This document shows positions 1 to 5,004 of a stretch of 5,037 nucleotides of DNA, in pieces; position 1 is the stretch's first letter, and every line of letters begins with the position of its first letter. The stretch covers positions 1 through 5,037 of the forward strand of contig CALCHD010000028.1 of NCBI GenBank assembly GCA_937901105.1. Reading direction: 5' to 3'. Source of the DNA: an uncultured Bacteroidales bacterium. Lineage in GTDB: Bacteria; Bacteroidota; Bacteroidia; Bacteroidales; UBA932. The notes below the pieces were generated by a model. It searched no databases, was not told the origin of the DNA, and saw nothing but the letters and a program-made list of their open reading frames with translations. The translations under genes were made by a program, and so were the position numbers.

Positions 1-97
1 CGAAGATAGTCAAAATATGCTCTATAAAAAAACATAAATGAAGATTTTAGCCGATATTCGTAAAAAAATATTATCTTTACGCAAAATAATTACAAGA

Positions 98-538
98 ATG
101 AAACTTACAGACGATTGGTTTACCGCATTGGCGGAAGATGAAAACGGAAGCACGGTAATAATCAGCGGCCGTGATAATATTGAGGCGTTTAGAGTGAGTG
201 GAAAGTTTAAAAACCGTATAGAGGTAACTTGGACTTACGACGGAGGAACGATGCCTTCAGATGAAGAGGCAAAACTTATGGAGAGCGTAGGAGATGCTTT
301 GCGTGCAGGTGCAGAAAAAAACAAACTTGCCATACTTACAGGCGTTTACACAGGTGGAGGAAAACGTATTTGGGTATTCTATAGCCGTCACACCGGAGCT
401 TTTGGCGAGAAGCTGAACGAAGCATTGTCAACTTTCGAATTATTGCCGATAACTATATATTCCGAGATAGATATTGATTGGGACGATTACCTCGGAACTC
501 TAGAGCTAAAATGTTGCTCTGACACCGATGAAGAGTAG
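98..538 (+). CDS. DUF695 family protein, function unknown
   Basis: This 146-residue protein looks like a single DUF695 domain: an N-terminal W7-F8 strand, a central EVTW segment (42-45), MPSDEE (52-57), the aromatic strand IWVFYSR (91-97) and an acidic DIDWDDY near the end (125-131). No catalytic residues can be assigned, and there is no signal peptide, so it is probably cytoplasmic. I chose ATG 98 because MKLTDDWF is a natural start for the domain and a TATCTTTA element (72-79, one base off TAnnTTTG) lies 18 nt before it. An in-frame ATG at 38 would add 20 residues rich in Lys and Arg. That ATG directly follows a TAA at 35-37 and overlaps a TGA at 39-41 in another frame, so coupling to a gene to the left is possible. 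The gene is more AT-rich than the genes after 707, and its stop touches an acyltransferase remnant, which suggests a rearrangement brought it here. Family call fairly sure; function unknown. Confidence 0.8.
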   Translation: MKLTDDWFTALAEDENGSTVIISGRDNIEAFRVSGKFKNRIEVTWTYDGGTMPSDEEAKLMESVGDALRAGAEKNKLAILTGVYTGGGKRIWVFYSRHTGAFGEKLNEALSTFELLPITIYSEIDIDWDDYLGTLELKCCSDTDEE

Positions 539-702
539 TATCTGATAAAAGAGATATATAAACTTCGTTTATCTCGCAAAAAAACGCTATCTTTGATGTA
601 ACAATTGGGGAACCTATACCTATAAGCTCAATTGACTCCAGCAAAACTTTGGACGAATGGTGCATGGAGATAAGAAACAAATGTTACAGACTAAAACCTT
701 AA
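539..702 (+). pseudogene. C-terminal remnant of a GlsA/PlsC-like O-acyltransferase
   Basis: There is no start codon, but two frames together read like the end of a lysophospholipid-type acyltransferase. The frame from 539 gives LIKEIYKLRLSRKK. The other frame, entered at 583, gives NAIFDVTIGEPIPISSID and then a tail with DEW and CYRLKP, ending at TAA 700-702. This resembles the family tail with a beta strand, an IGxPI motif, a TxxxW helix and a closing Y-x-L. The frames meet at a seven-A run (578-584); one extra A would join them. The N-terminal catalytic HX4D part is absent and the DUF695 stop codon sits where it should continue. The remnant ends 4 bp before the GlsB-like gene, the spacing expected of a former glsA-glsB style operon. 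The match is from memory of family patterns, not an alignment. Confidence 0.5.
564..595 (+). promoter_or_regulatory. Candidate promoter for the glsB-like gene
   Basis: TATCTTTG at 588-595 matches the Bacteroidetes -7 consensus TAnnTTTG exactly. A weak TTCG (564-567), 20 nt upstream, is the nearest thing to a TTTG -33 box. It would give a leader of about 100 nt before ATG 707. It lies inside the acyltransferase remnant, so it could have become the promoter of the downstream gene after decay, or be chance in AT-rich DNA. Confidence 0.3.
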
Positions 703-706
703 TTGA

Positions 707-1666
707 ATGGAACCTATCATTGAACCCGTAGAAAGGAAACTCATTATGAAGGAGCTCACACGAGACAAATTCATAAGGGTTACCCGAAAAGGGAAAAACT
801 TTATATACGAAGTAACTGCCCACAACTCACCCAACACCATGAGGGAGATTGGGCGCTTGAGGGAGCTGTCCTTCAGGAGCAGCGGCGGAGGCACAGGAAA
901 GCCAATAGACATTGACGAATTTGACCTGGACCCTAAAACCCCATACCGTCAGCTCATTGTGTGGGACCCTAAAGACAGGGAGATCATTGGCGGATACCGC
1001 TACATCCACTGCAAGGACCTTGACAAATCCAAGATGGCCACAACAGAACTGTTCGACCTCTCTGACGAGTTCATCAGTGAATACATGCCGCAGACCATAG
1101 AGCTGGGCAGGTCCTTCATACAGCCAAACTACCAGAGTGCCAACCTCAAGCGCAAAAGCATGTACTCGCTTGACAACATTTGGGACGGTCTTGGCGCCCT
1201 TATGGTAAAGAACCCGCAGATAAAATACTTCTTTGGCAAGGTTACAATGTACACAACGTACAACTTCAGGGCCCGCAACATGCTGCTTTTCTTCCTAAAG
1301 AAATACTTCCAGGACCAGCAGACCCTTGTAAGGCCAATCACGCCGCTTGAATGTGACATAGACAACCCTGCCCACCATGAACTGTTCAAGGACCTCGACT
1401 ACAAAGAGGGCTACAGGGTACTGCAGAAGGAGCTCAAGAACAACGGCGAGCACATTCCGCCGCTTATCAACTCCTACATGAACCTCTCACCTACCATGAA
1501 GGTGTTCGGCACAGCCATAAACCACGGCTTTGGAGGAGTGGAGGAGACCGGAATCCTTGTAAGCATCCCAGACATCTACCCCGAAAAAATTGAGCGCTAC
1601 ATCACCCCAATGCGCTTGTGGGTACACCGCATAAGGGTAAGATGGTGGAACAGAAAAGAGAAATAA
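707..1666 (+). CDS. glsB: GNAT-family N-acyltransferase, GlsB/OlsB type (glycine lipid synthesis)
   Basis: Predicted to transfer a (3-hydroxy)acyl chain from acyl-ACP to the amino group of glycine (or ornithine in OlsB relatives), the first step of aminolipid synthesis. The best studied relative is GlsB of Bacteroides thetaiotaomicron, which works with the O-acyltransferase GlsA. The 319-residue length fits the family. Visible signatures are REIGRLRELSFR (46-57) followed by a glycine-rich SSGGGTG, then DIDEFDLD, the core strand IIGGYRYI and ELGRSFIQPNYQ (132-143). No signal peptide or membrane segment is evident; association with the inner membrane face is inferred. The start at 707 keeps the conserved-looking MEPIIEPV opening; Met14 (746) would remove it. 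The TAA of the acyltransferase remnant lies 4 bp upstream. The C-terminus is basic (RIRVRWWNRKEK). Older annotations call such proteins 'hemolysin'. Family call strong; glycine versus ornithine is inferred from the likely Bacteroidales host. Confidence 0.85.
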   Translation: MEPIIEPVERKLIMKELTRDKFIRVTRKGKNFIYEVTAHNSPNTMREIGRLRELSFRSSGGGTGKPIDIDEFDLDPKTPYRQLIVWDPKDREIIGGYRYIHCKDLDKSKMATTELFDLSDEFISEYMPQTIELGRSFIQPNYQSANLKRKSMYSLDNIWDGLGALMVKNPQIKYFFGKVTMYTTYNFRARNMLLFFLKKYFQDQQTLVRPITPLECDIDNPAHHELFKDLDYKEGYRVLQKELKNNGEHIPPLINSYMNLSPTMKVFGTAINHGFGGVEETGILVSIPDIYPEKIERYITPMRLWVHRIRVRWWNRKEK

Positions 1667-1715
1667 CCCCCTGGGGAAATTTGAAGGCTTGATTTGTGGA
1701 GGCTGTACCTCTCGC

Positions 1716-1741
1716 GGCACAAAAACCGATGGATTTGTGCC
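1716..1741. repeat. 8-bp perfect inverted repeat between convergent genes
   Basis: GGCACAAA (1716-1723) and TTTGTGCC (1734-1741) form a perfect 8-bp stem around a 10-nt loop. It lies between the ends of the rightward glsB-like gene and the leftward SPOR gene, where a two-way terminator would be useful. There is no T-run after the stem on either strand, so calling it an intrinsic terminator would be weak. Confidence 0.4.
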
Positions 1742-1769
1742 ATGAACCCTGTATGGCCTCATTGCCGGA

Positions 1770-2255
1770 TCAGATAGCCGGATAATATATGCTCTCCTTA
1801 ACCACAATGGCCTTGGGGAAGAACGGCAGAATCATGCCAAGCTCCTTTATAGCTTCAGATTTTGTGCGGTAATCGCCAACAACTACCTTGAAAAACGGAT
1901 TGGTATAGCTTCTGTAAACCGGTATCTGCGGGAACTGCTCCTGGAAAGACTTCTCCAGCTCTTCAGACTCAACTCTGGCGGTCTGCTTGTTGTCAAAGAA
2001 AAGCCTTATGCGGTAACCGCTGCGCTTCCTCTCACCGTTGGACTTCACATACATCTCATATGCCTGTCCGAACTCATTGGGGTGGTTTACCGTAACAGAA
2101 CCCTCTCCCTTCTGCTCAAGAAGCTGCATGATGGTTGTTCCCACCAGCGACGAGTCTGCAAGAGGGGCCCTTTCAACAGCAACTTTAGTTGTATCTTGCG
2201 CCTGCGCCGCTACAGAAGCCGCCGCAAGCAATATAATTGCCAAAATATATCTCAT
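1770..2255 (-). CDS. Secreted SPOR-domain protein
   Basis: A 161-residue exported protein. Residues 1-19 form a signal peptide (hydrophobic LAIILLAAASVAA core, AQA before the predicted cut), so the mature protein is expected in the periplasm. A SPOR-like domain covers about residues 78-155: the opening strand GYRIRLFFDN, a helix with the LEKSFQEQFP run, then NPFFKVVVGDYRTKSEA, which is the typical second-strand and helix signature. SPOR domains bind septal peptidoglycan stripped of stem peptides. A cell-wall or division role is therefore likely but not proved, because many Bacteroidetes SPOR proteins are uncharacterised. No membrane anchor or catalytic domain accompanies it; residues 20-77 are a low-complexity linker. 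The ATG lies 2 bp after the stop of the upstream lipoprotein gene, so the two should be co-transcribed and perhaps translationally coupled. Confidence 0.8.
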   Translation of the reverse strand: MRYILAIILLAAASVAAQAQDTTKVAVERAPLADSSLVGTTIMQLLEQKGEGSVTVNHPNEFGQAYEMYVKSNGERKRSGYRIRLFFDNKQTARVESEELEKSFQEQFPQIPVYRSYTNPFFKVVVGDYRTKSEAIKELGMILPFFPKAIVVKESIYYPAI

Positions 2256-2257
2256 AA

Positions 2258-2725
2258 CTACAAATTTAATTTCTCCATCAATTGCCTTAAAGGCACATCC
2301 TTTATTTTAAGATGCCTGCTTATACCCCCCTTCTTTATTGTCACATATGCATCCACGGTAAAGTTCTCCCCCTTGAGCGATGCCAGGCTCAAGCCCGACG
2401 ACAGCAGAGCCAACGGATCCGACACCTCAACATCCAGAAGGACATCTGCCTTTGAAGGAGTTCCCGGCTTCACCAAAAACTCTTCCGGAAGTGAAATATG
2501 GGCAAACTCTATAGCCCCATTCTTAAGGTATCCGTCAATGGATGTGACCTTGAATGTGCTCCTGGTTGGGTTATGCACCTTCAAAGTAAGCTGCACTTTT
2601 CCTTTTGTGAGGGCAGTAATCTTCACCTTGCCAAACTCCACATCCTCCAAAGATATCTGTTTATAGCTGGAGCACCCCTGAAGCAGGAGTGTTGAAAGGA
2701 GAAGGTAAAGAAAAAGATTCTTCAT
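2258..2725 (-). CDS. LEA-2-like (water stress/LEA14 type) lipoprotein
   Basis: A 155-residue lipoprotein. The start at 2725 gives a clean signal, MKNLFLYLLLSTLLLQGC, with lipobox L15-Q-G-C18; an upstream ATG at 2758 would put 11 odd residues before it and lies on the promoter. No acidic Bacteroidetes surface-export signal follows Cys18 (next residues SSYKQ), so it probably stays on the periplasmic side of the outer or inner membrane. The body resembles the LEA_2 beta-sandwich: a strand KVQLTLKVHNPT, then SIDGYLKNGAIEF, a VKPGTPSKADVLLDVEV strand and a closing DAYVTIKKGG. Similar proteins are often annotated hypothetical. No enzyme motif is visible. It is first in a two-gene operon with the SPOR protein, pointing to an envelope job. 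Lipoprotein call strong; LEA_2 assignment moderate. Confidence 0.75.
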   Translation of the reverse strand: MKNLFLYLLLSTLLLQGCSSYKQISLEDVEFGKVKITALTKGKVQLTLKVHNPTRSTFKVTSIDGYLKNGAIEFAHISLPEEFLVKPGTPSKADVLLDVEVSDPLALLSSGLSLASLKGENFTVDAYVTIKKGGISRHLKIKDVPLRQLMEKLNL

Positions 2726-2755
2726 CGGGAAGCAGATTCTAAAAGTATTGTACAA

Positions 2756-2763
2756 CAAAGGTA
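2756..2763 (-). promoter_or_regulatory. -7 element for the lipoprotein-SPOR operon
   Basis: CAAAGGTA on the plus strand reads TACCTTTG on the minus strand, a perfect TAnnTTTG. It lies 30 bp before the lipoprotein ATG. No convincing -33 TTTG is seen. A perfect palindrome TTGTACAA (2748-2755) sits just downstream, at about the expected transcription start, and could be an operator. Confidence 0.5.
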
Positions 2764-2782
2764 AAAAAACTTATAAAAAAGT

Positions 2783-2790
2783 TATCTTTG
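2783..2790 (+). promoter_or_regulatory. -7 element for miaB
   Basis: TATCTTTG is an exact TAnnTTTG match 20 bp before the miaB ATG, predicting a very short leader of roughly 15 nt. A TTTG -33 box is not evident at the usual distance. It lies back to back with the leftward -7 element, separated by 19 bp, so the two polymerases would occupy overlapping DNA. Confidence 0.55.
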
Positions 2791-2810
2791 TGCTTTAATT
2801 ATTTAATAAG

Positions 2811-4181
2811 ATGAACAACAAATATTCTACCGTAAAACCTATCAGAAACAGTTCACTTCCCCAGGTTTTCATTGAGACCTACGGATGCCAGATGAATGTG
2901 AATGACAGCGAGGTGGTGCTTTCTATACTTCAGAAGGCGGGATATGCACTGTGCGAGAGTCTTGCAGAGGCAAATGTGATTCTGGTGAACACCTGTTCCA
3001 TTAGGGACAATGCGGAGCAGAGGATTTGGGGCAGGCTGGATGTATTCCTTCAGGAGAAGAAGAAAAGGAAAAATGTAGTGGTAGGCGTACTAGGATGCAT
3101 GGCGGAGAGACTTAAGGAAGAGCTGTTGCAGCACCCGGCAGTAGACATAGTTGCCGGCCCTGACTCATACAGGAACATTGCAGACCTTATAGCGGCGCTG
3201 GACACAGGCGAGAAACAGATAAACACAAAGCTGTTGAGGGAGGAGACCTACTCCGACATCTCACCTGTACGCCTGGACAAAAACGGCGTATCGGCCTTCA
3301 TCTCAATCATGAGGGGCTGCAACAACATGTGCTCATACTGCGTGGTGCCTTACACCAGAGGTGCCGAGAGAAGCCGCGACCCTCACAGCATCGTACGTGA
3401 GGCACAGGAACTGTTTGACGCAGGATACAAGGAAGTTACCCTTCTAGGCCAGAATGTGGACTCATACAAATGGGTTAATCCCGACAATTCTACAGATACC
3501 GTAAACTTTGCACAGCTTCTCGAGCTTGTGGCGCTTGTAAGCCCGCAGTTAAGGGTAAGGTTCTCAACATCACACCCTAAAGACATGGGCAACGGCGTAC
3601 TGTACACAATGGCAATGTACCCTAACATCTGCACCCACATCCACCTTCCAGTACAGAGCGGAAGCGATGCAATGCTGGAGAAGATGAACAGAAAATACAC
3701 AAGAGAGGGATACCTGTACAGAGTGTCAAAGATCAGGGAGATTCTTCCCGACTGTGCAATCAGCACCGACATCATTGCAGGATTCTGCGGTGAGACCCTT
3801 GAGGACCATGCAGACACCCTTTCAATCATGAAAGAGGTTGGCTACGACTCTGCCTTCATGTTCCAGTACTCAATGAGGCCCAACACAAAAGCCCACAGGC
3901 ATTTTGTGGATGATGTTCCTCTTGAGGAGAAAACCCGCAGGCTCAACGAGATCATTGAACTGCAGAACACCCTTTCCCTTGAGAGCAACCGCAAATGCGT
4001 AGGCAAAGAATATGAGGTACTTATTGAGGGAACCTCAAAACGCTCTGCAGAGCAGCTGTTTGGCCGCACACCGCAGAACAAGGTATGTGTATTTGACGGC
4101 AAAGGGCACAAGATTGGTGACTACGTAACAGTAAAAGTAACCTCATGCACATCGGCAACACTGATTGCAGAACTTGTATAG
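2811..4181 (+). CDS. miaB: MiaB, tRNA-2-methylthio-N6-dimethylallyladenosine synthase
   Basis: A radical-SAM methylthiotransferase that converts i6A37 to ms2i6A37 in tRNAs reading UNN codons, using two [4Fe-4S] clusters and SAM in the cytoplasm. All expected parts are present in 456 residues. The N-terminal MTTase domain has cluster ligands C26 (ETYGCQMN), C62 (NTCSIRDNAE) and C96 (GVLGCMAE). The radical-SAM domain has C170, C174 and C177 (RGCNNMCSYC), with FSTSHP at 251-256 and IHLPVQSGS further on. A TRAM RNA-binding domain covers about 395-455. The ETYGCQMN and TCSIRDNAE signatures favour MiaB over RimO or MtaB. There is no Shine-Dalgarno sequence, and the ATG follows AATAAG. The gene is divergent from the lipoprotein operon, has a TAnnTTTG element 20 bp upstream, and is followed after 40 bp by an osmC-like gene that may share its transcript. 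It appears intact. Confidence 0.97.
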   Translation: MNNKYSTVKPIRNSSLPQVFIETYGCQMNVNDSEVVLSILQKAGYALCESLAEANVILVNTCSIRDNAEQRIWGRLDVFLQEKKKRKNVVVGVLGCMAERLKEELLQHPAVDIVAGPDSYRNIADLIAALDTGEKQINTKLLREETYSDISPVRLDKNGVSAFISIMRGCNNMCSYCVVPYTRGAERSRDPHSIVREAQELFDAGYKEVTLLGQNVDSYKWVNPDNSTDTVNFAQLLELVALVSPQLRVRFSTSHPKDMGNGVLYTMAMYPNICTHIHLPVQSGSDAMLEKMNRKYTREGYLYRVSKIREILPDCAISTDIIAGFCGETLEDHADTLSIMKEVGYDSAFMFQYSMRPNTKAHRHFVDDVPLEEKTRRLNEIIELQNTLSLESNRKCVGKEYEVLIEGTSKRSAEQLFGRTPQNKVCVFDGKGHKIGDYVTVKVTSCTSATLIAELV

Positions 4182-4221
4182 AACTTTATTCACAGATATA
4201 AACACTTAAAACATACGCGCT

Positions 4222-4629
4222 ATGACAAAAATGAAAACTGTATACCTCGGCGGTCTTAGAACAGAGGCCGAGCACTTGCAATCTGGCAACAAGCTTATCA
4301 CAGATGCACCTCTAGACAACAACGGCAAAGGCGAATTCTTCTCTCCTACCGACCTTTTGGCAACATCACTTGGCAGCTGCATGCTTACAATCATGGGCAT
4401 TTCAGCACCTGCATACGGATACAACCTGGAGGGAACCGTTATTGAGACCGAGAAGATCATGGGCACAAACCCAAGAAGAGTTGTTGAGTTGAAGCTTGAC
4501 ATCACTTTCCCTAAAGACAACAACTACACCGACCAGCAGAAGAGAGTGATTGAGGCCGCTGCAAAATCATGCCCTGTATACAACAGTTTGCACCCTGACA
4601 TTAAAAAGTCAATTACTTTCAACTACTAA
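4222..4629 (+). CDS. OsmC/Ohr-family protein (putative thiol peroxidase)
   Basis: A 135-residue OsmC-fold protein, the usual length for the short cytoplasmic branch. The two family cysteines are present: C53 in FSPTDLLATSLGSCM (40-54) and C117 in AAKSCPVYNSL. Arg13 near the N-terminus and Glu38 just before the FSPTDLL helix are candidates for the residues that assist peroxide reduction. In OsmC and Ohr proteins the peroxidatic and resolving cysteines reduce organic hydroperoxides; the true substrate of this subgroup (closer to the YhfA-like 'OsmC family' than to classical Ohr) is unknown. The start at 4222 is preferred; Met4 (4231) is possible. No TAnnTTTG promoter is visible in the 40-bp gap after miaB, so read-through from miaB is the simplest expression model. 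Downstream lies a long imperfect inverted repeat instead of a classic terminator. Confidence 0.9.
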   Translation: MTKMKTVYLGGLRTEAEHLQSGNKLITDAPLDNNGKGEFFSPTDLLATSLGSCMLTIMGISAPAYGYNLEGTVIETEKIMGTNPRRVVELKLDITFPKDNNYTDQQKRVIEAAAKSCPVYNSLHPDIKKSITFNY

Positions 4630-4637
4630 ACACCCCA

Positions 4638-4694
4638 CTTTTCAGCCTTCAGCCGGAAAATTTTCACAATTTCCCCCAAATTAAGGCTCAAAAG
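4638..4694. repeat. Imperfect 12-bp inverted repeat after the osmC-like gene
   Basis: CTTTTCAGCCTT (4638-4649) pairs with AAGGCTCAAAAG (4683-4694), with a single C-C mismatch, around a 33-nt AT-rich loop. It starts 8 bp after the osmC-like stop and ends exactly at the -33 TTTG of the tRNA promoter. It may end osmC transcription, although no T-run follows, or act as a DNA site beside the tRNA promoter. Confidence 0.45.
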
Positions 4695-4725
4695 TTTGGA
4701 GTTTAAATAAAAGTTTGTACATTTG
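4695..4725 (+). promoter_or_regulatory. Consensus sigma-ABfr promoter for tRNA-Leu
   Basis: TTTG (4695-4698), a 19-nt spacer and TACATTTG (4718-4725) match the Bacteroidetes consensus TTTG-N19-TAnnTTTG at every fixed base. Initiation is expected around 4731, leaving a leader of about 50 nt before the tRNA. It is the best promoter in the window, fitting for a stable RNA gene. Confidence 0.75.
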
Positions 4726-4775
4726 CGCTCTCAAAGTTCATTACTTTTGTGAAGCGGTCCTTCGGGAGCGCAAAT
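4721..4775. repeat. 10-bp perfect inverted repeat spanning the tRNA promoter and leader, with a UUCG hairpin
   Basis: ATTTGCGCTC (4721-4730) and GAGCGCAAAT (4766-4775) are exact reverse complements, 35 bp apart. The left arm contains the second half of the -7 element and reaches the expected start site; the right arm ends 5 bp before the tRNA. Within the leader, GCGGTCC-TTCG-GGAGCGC (4754-4771) forms a UUCG-tetraloop hairpin with one G-G mismatch, sharing bases with the right arm. A further small stem (CAAAGT near 4732 with ACTTTTG near 4743) is possible. Confidence 0.5.
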
Positions 4776-4780
4776 TAAAG

Positions 4781-4862
4781 GCCCAGATGGCGGAATCGGT
4801 AGACGCGCTGGTCTCAAACACCAGTGGGGCGACCCGTGCCGGTTCGACCCCGGCTCTGGGTA
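4781..4862 (+). tRNA. tRNA-Leu (anticodon CAA)
   Basis: A class II tRNA of 82 nt. The acceptor stem is GCCCAGA (4781-4787) with TCTGGGT (4855-4861), with a G1-U72 wobble, followed by discriminator A (4862). The D-arm region TGGCGGAATCGGTAGACGC is typical of tRNA-Leu. The anticodon stem CTGGT/ACCAG encloses the loop CTCAAAC, giving anticodon CAA (4815-4817), which reads UUG. A long variable arm with a GGG/CCC stem follows, then the T-arm GCCGG-TTCGACC-CCGGC (4838-4854). CCA is not encoded. A36-A37 makes it a predicted substrate for MiaA and MiaB modification; miaB lies in the same window. Confidence 0.96.
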
Positions 4863-4866
4863 CTTG

Positions 4867-4909
4867 AAACCCTCTTAGAAGCAATTCTAAGAGGGTTTTT
4901 CTTTTTTCT
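4867..4909 (+). terminator. Strong intrinsic terminator of tRNA-Leu
   Basis: A perfect 14-bp stem, AAACCCTCTTAGAA (4867-4880) with TTCTAAGAGGGTTT (4885-4898), is closed by a GCAA (GNRA) tetraloop. It is followed by a T-rich tract (4896-4910, broken by two C). It begins 4 nt after the discriminator base. Confidence 0.93.
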
Positions 4910-4929
4910 TGCACCACATTTGCACCACA
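4909..4929. repeat. Tandem 10-bp direct repeat after tRNA-Leu (possible recombination site)
   Basis: TTGCACCACA occurs at 4909-4918 and again at 4920-4929, separated by one T. It sits directly after the tRNA terminator at the point where the sequence turns AT-rich. Short direct repeats beside a tRNA 3' end can be binding or crossover sites for a tyrosine integrase, but no integrase gene is visible here, so the role is inference. Confidence 0.4.
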
Positions 4930-4965
4930 CAAGTCTGAAAAAGGTCTATTTCTTTTTACACAAAA

Positions 4966-4989
4966 ACTCCCTACCTAAAGGCAAGGAGT
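4966..4989 (-). terminator. Possible terminator for a leftward gene beyond the window
   Basis: Read on the minus strand this is ACTCC-TTG-CCT-TT-AGG-TAG-GGAGT followed by a further TTTTG. It is a hairpin with an internal 3x3 loop and a short T-run on the minus strand only. It fits the end of a transcript entering from the right. Confidence 0.45.
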
Positions 4990-5004
4990 CATATTGTGCG
5001 TTTA

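Noticed and set aside
1..37. Tail of a leftward-neighbour gene ending at TAA 35-37 (frame 2) or TGA 39-41 (frame 3)
   Set aside because: Only 11-12 codons in either frame and no way to choose between them.
578..585. Programmed -1 frameshifting at the A7 run
   Set aside because: There is no start codon for the upstream frame and the DUF695 stop precedes it, so decay explains it better.
453..912. Three overlapping minus-strand open frames around 453-912
   Set aside because: They run antisense to the DUF695 end, the acyltransferase remnant and the start of glsB, and show no domain features.
1764..1783. Direct repeat GCCGGAT (1764-1770 and 1777-1783) at the end of the SPOR gene
   Set aside because: Only seven bases, partly within codons; likely chance.
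2082..2666. 194-codon plus-strand open frame
   Set aside because: It lies antisense to both the SPOR and the lipoprotein genes, which have clear signal sequences and domain patterns; its own translation has no recognisable family features.
3383..3829. 148-codon minus-strand open frame inside miaB
   Set aside because: It is antisense to the conserved radical-SAM domain of an intact miaB and has no promoter or family signature.
4741..4932. Minus-strand open frame across the tRNA-Leu region (63 codons)
   Set aside because: It is the antisense of tRNA-Leu and its terminator; its protein sequence is set by tRNA bases, a common false gene.
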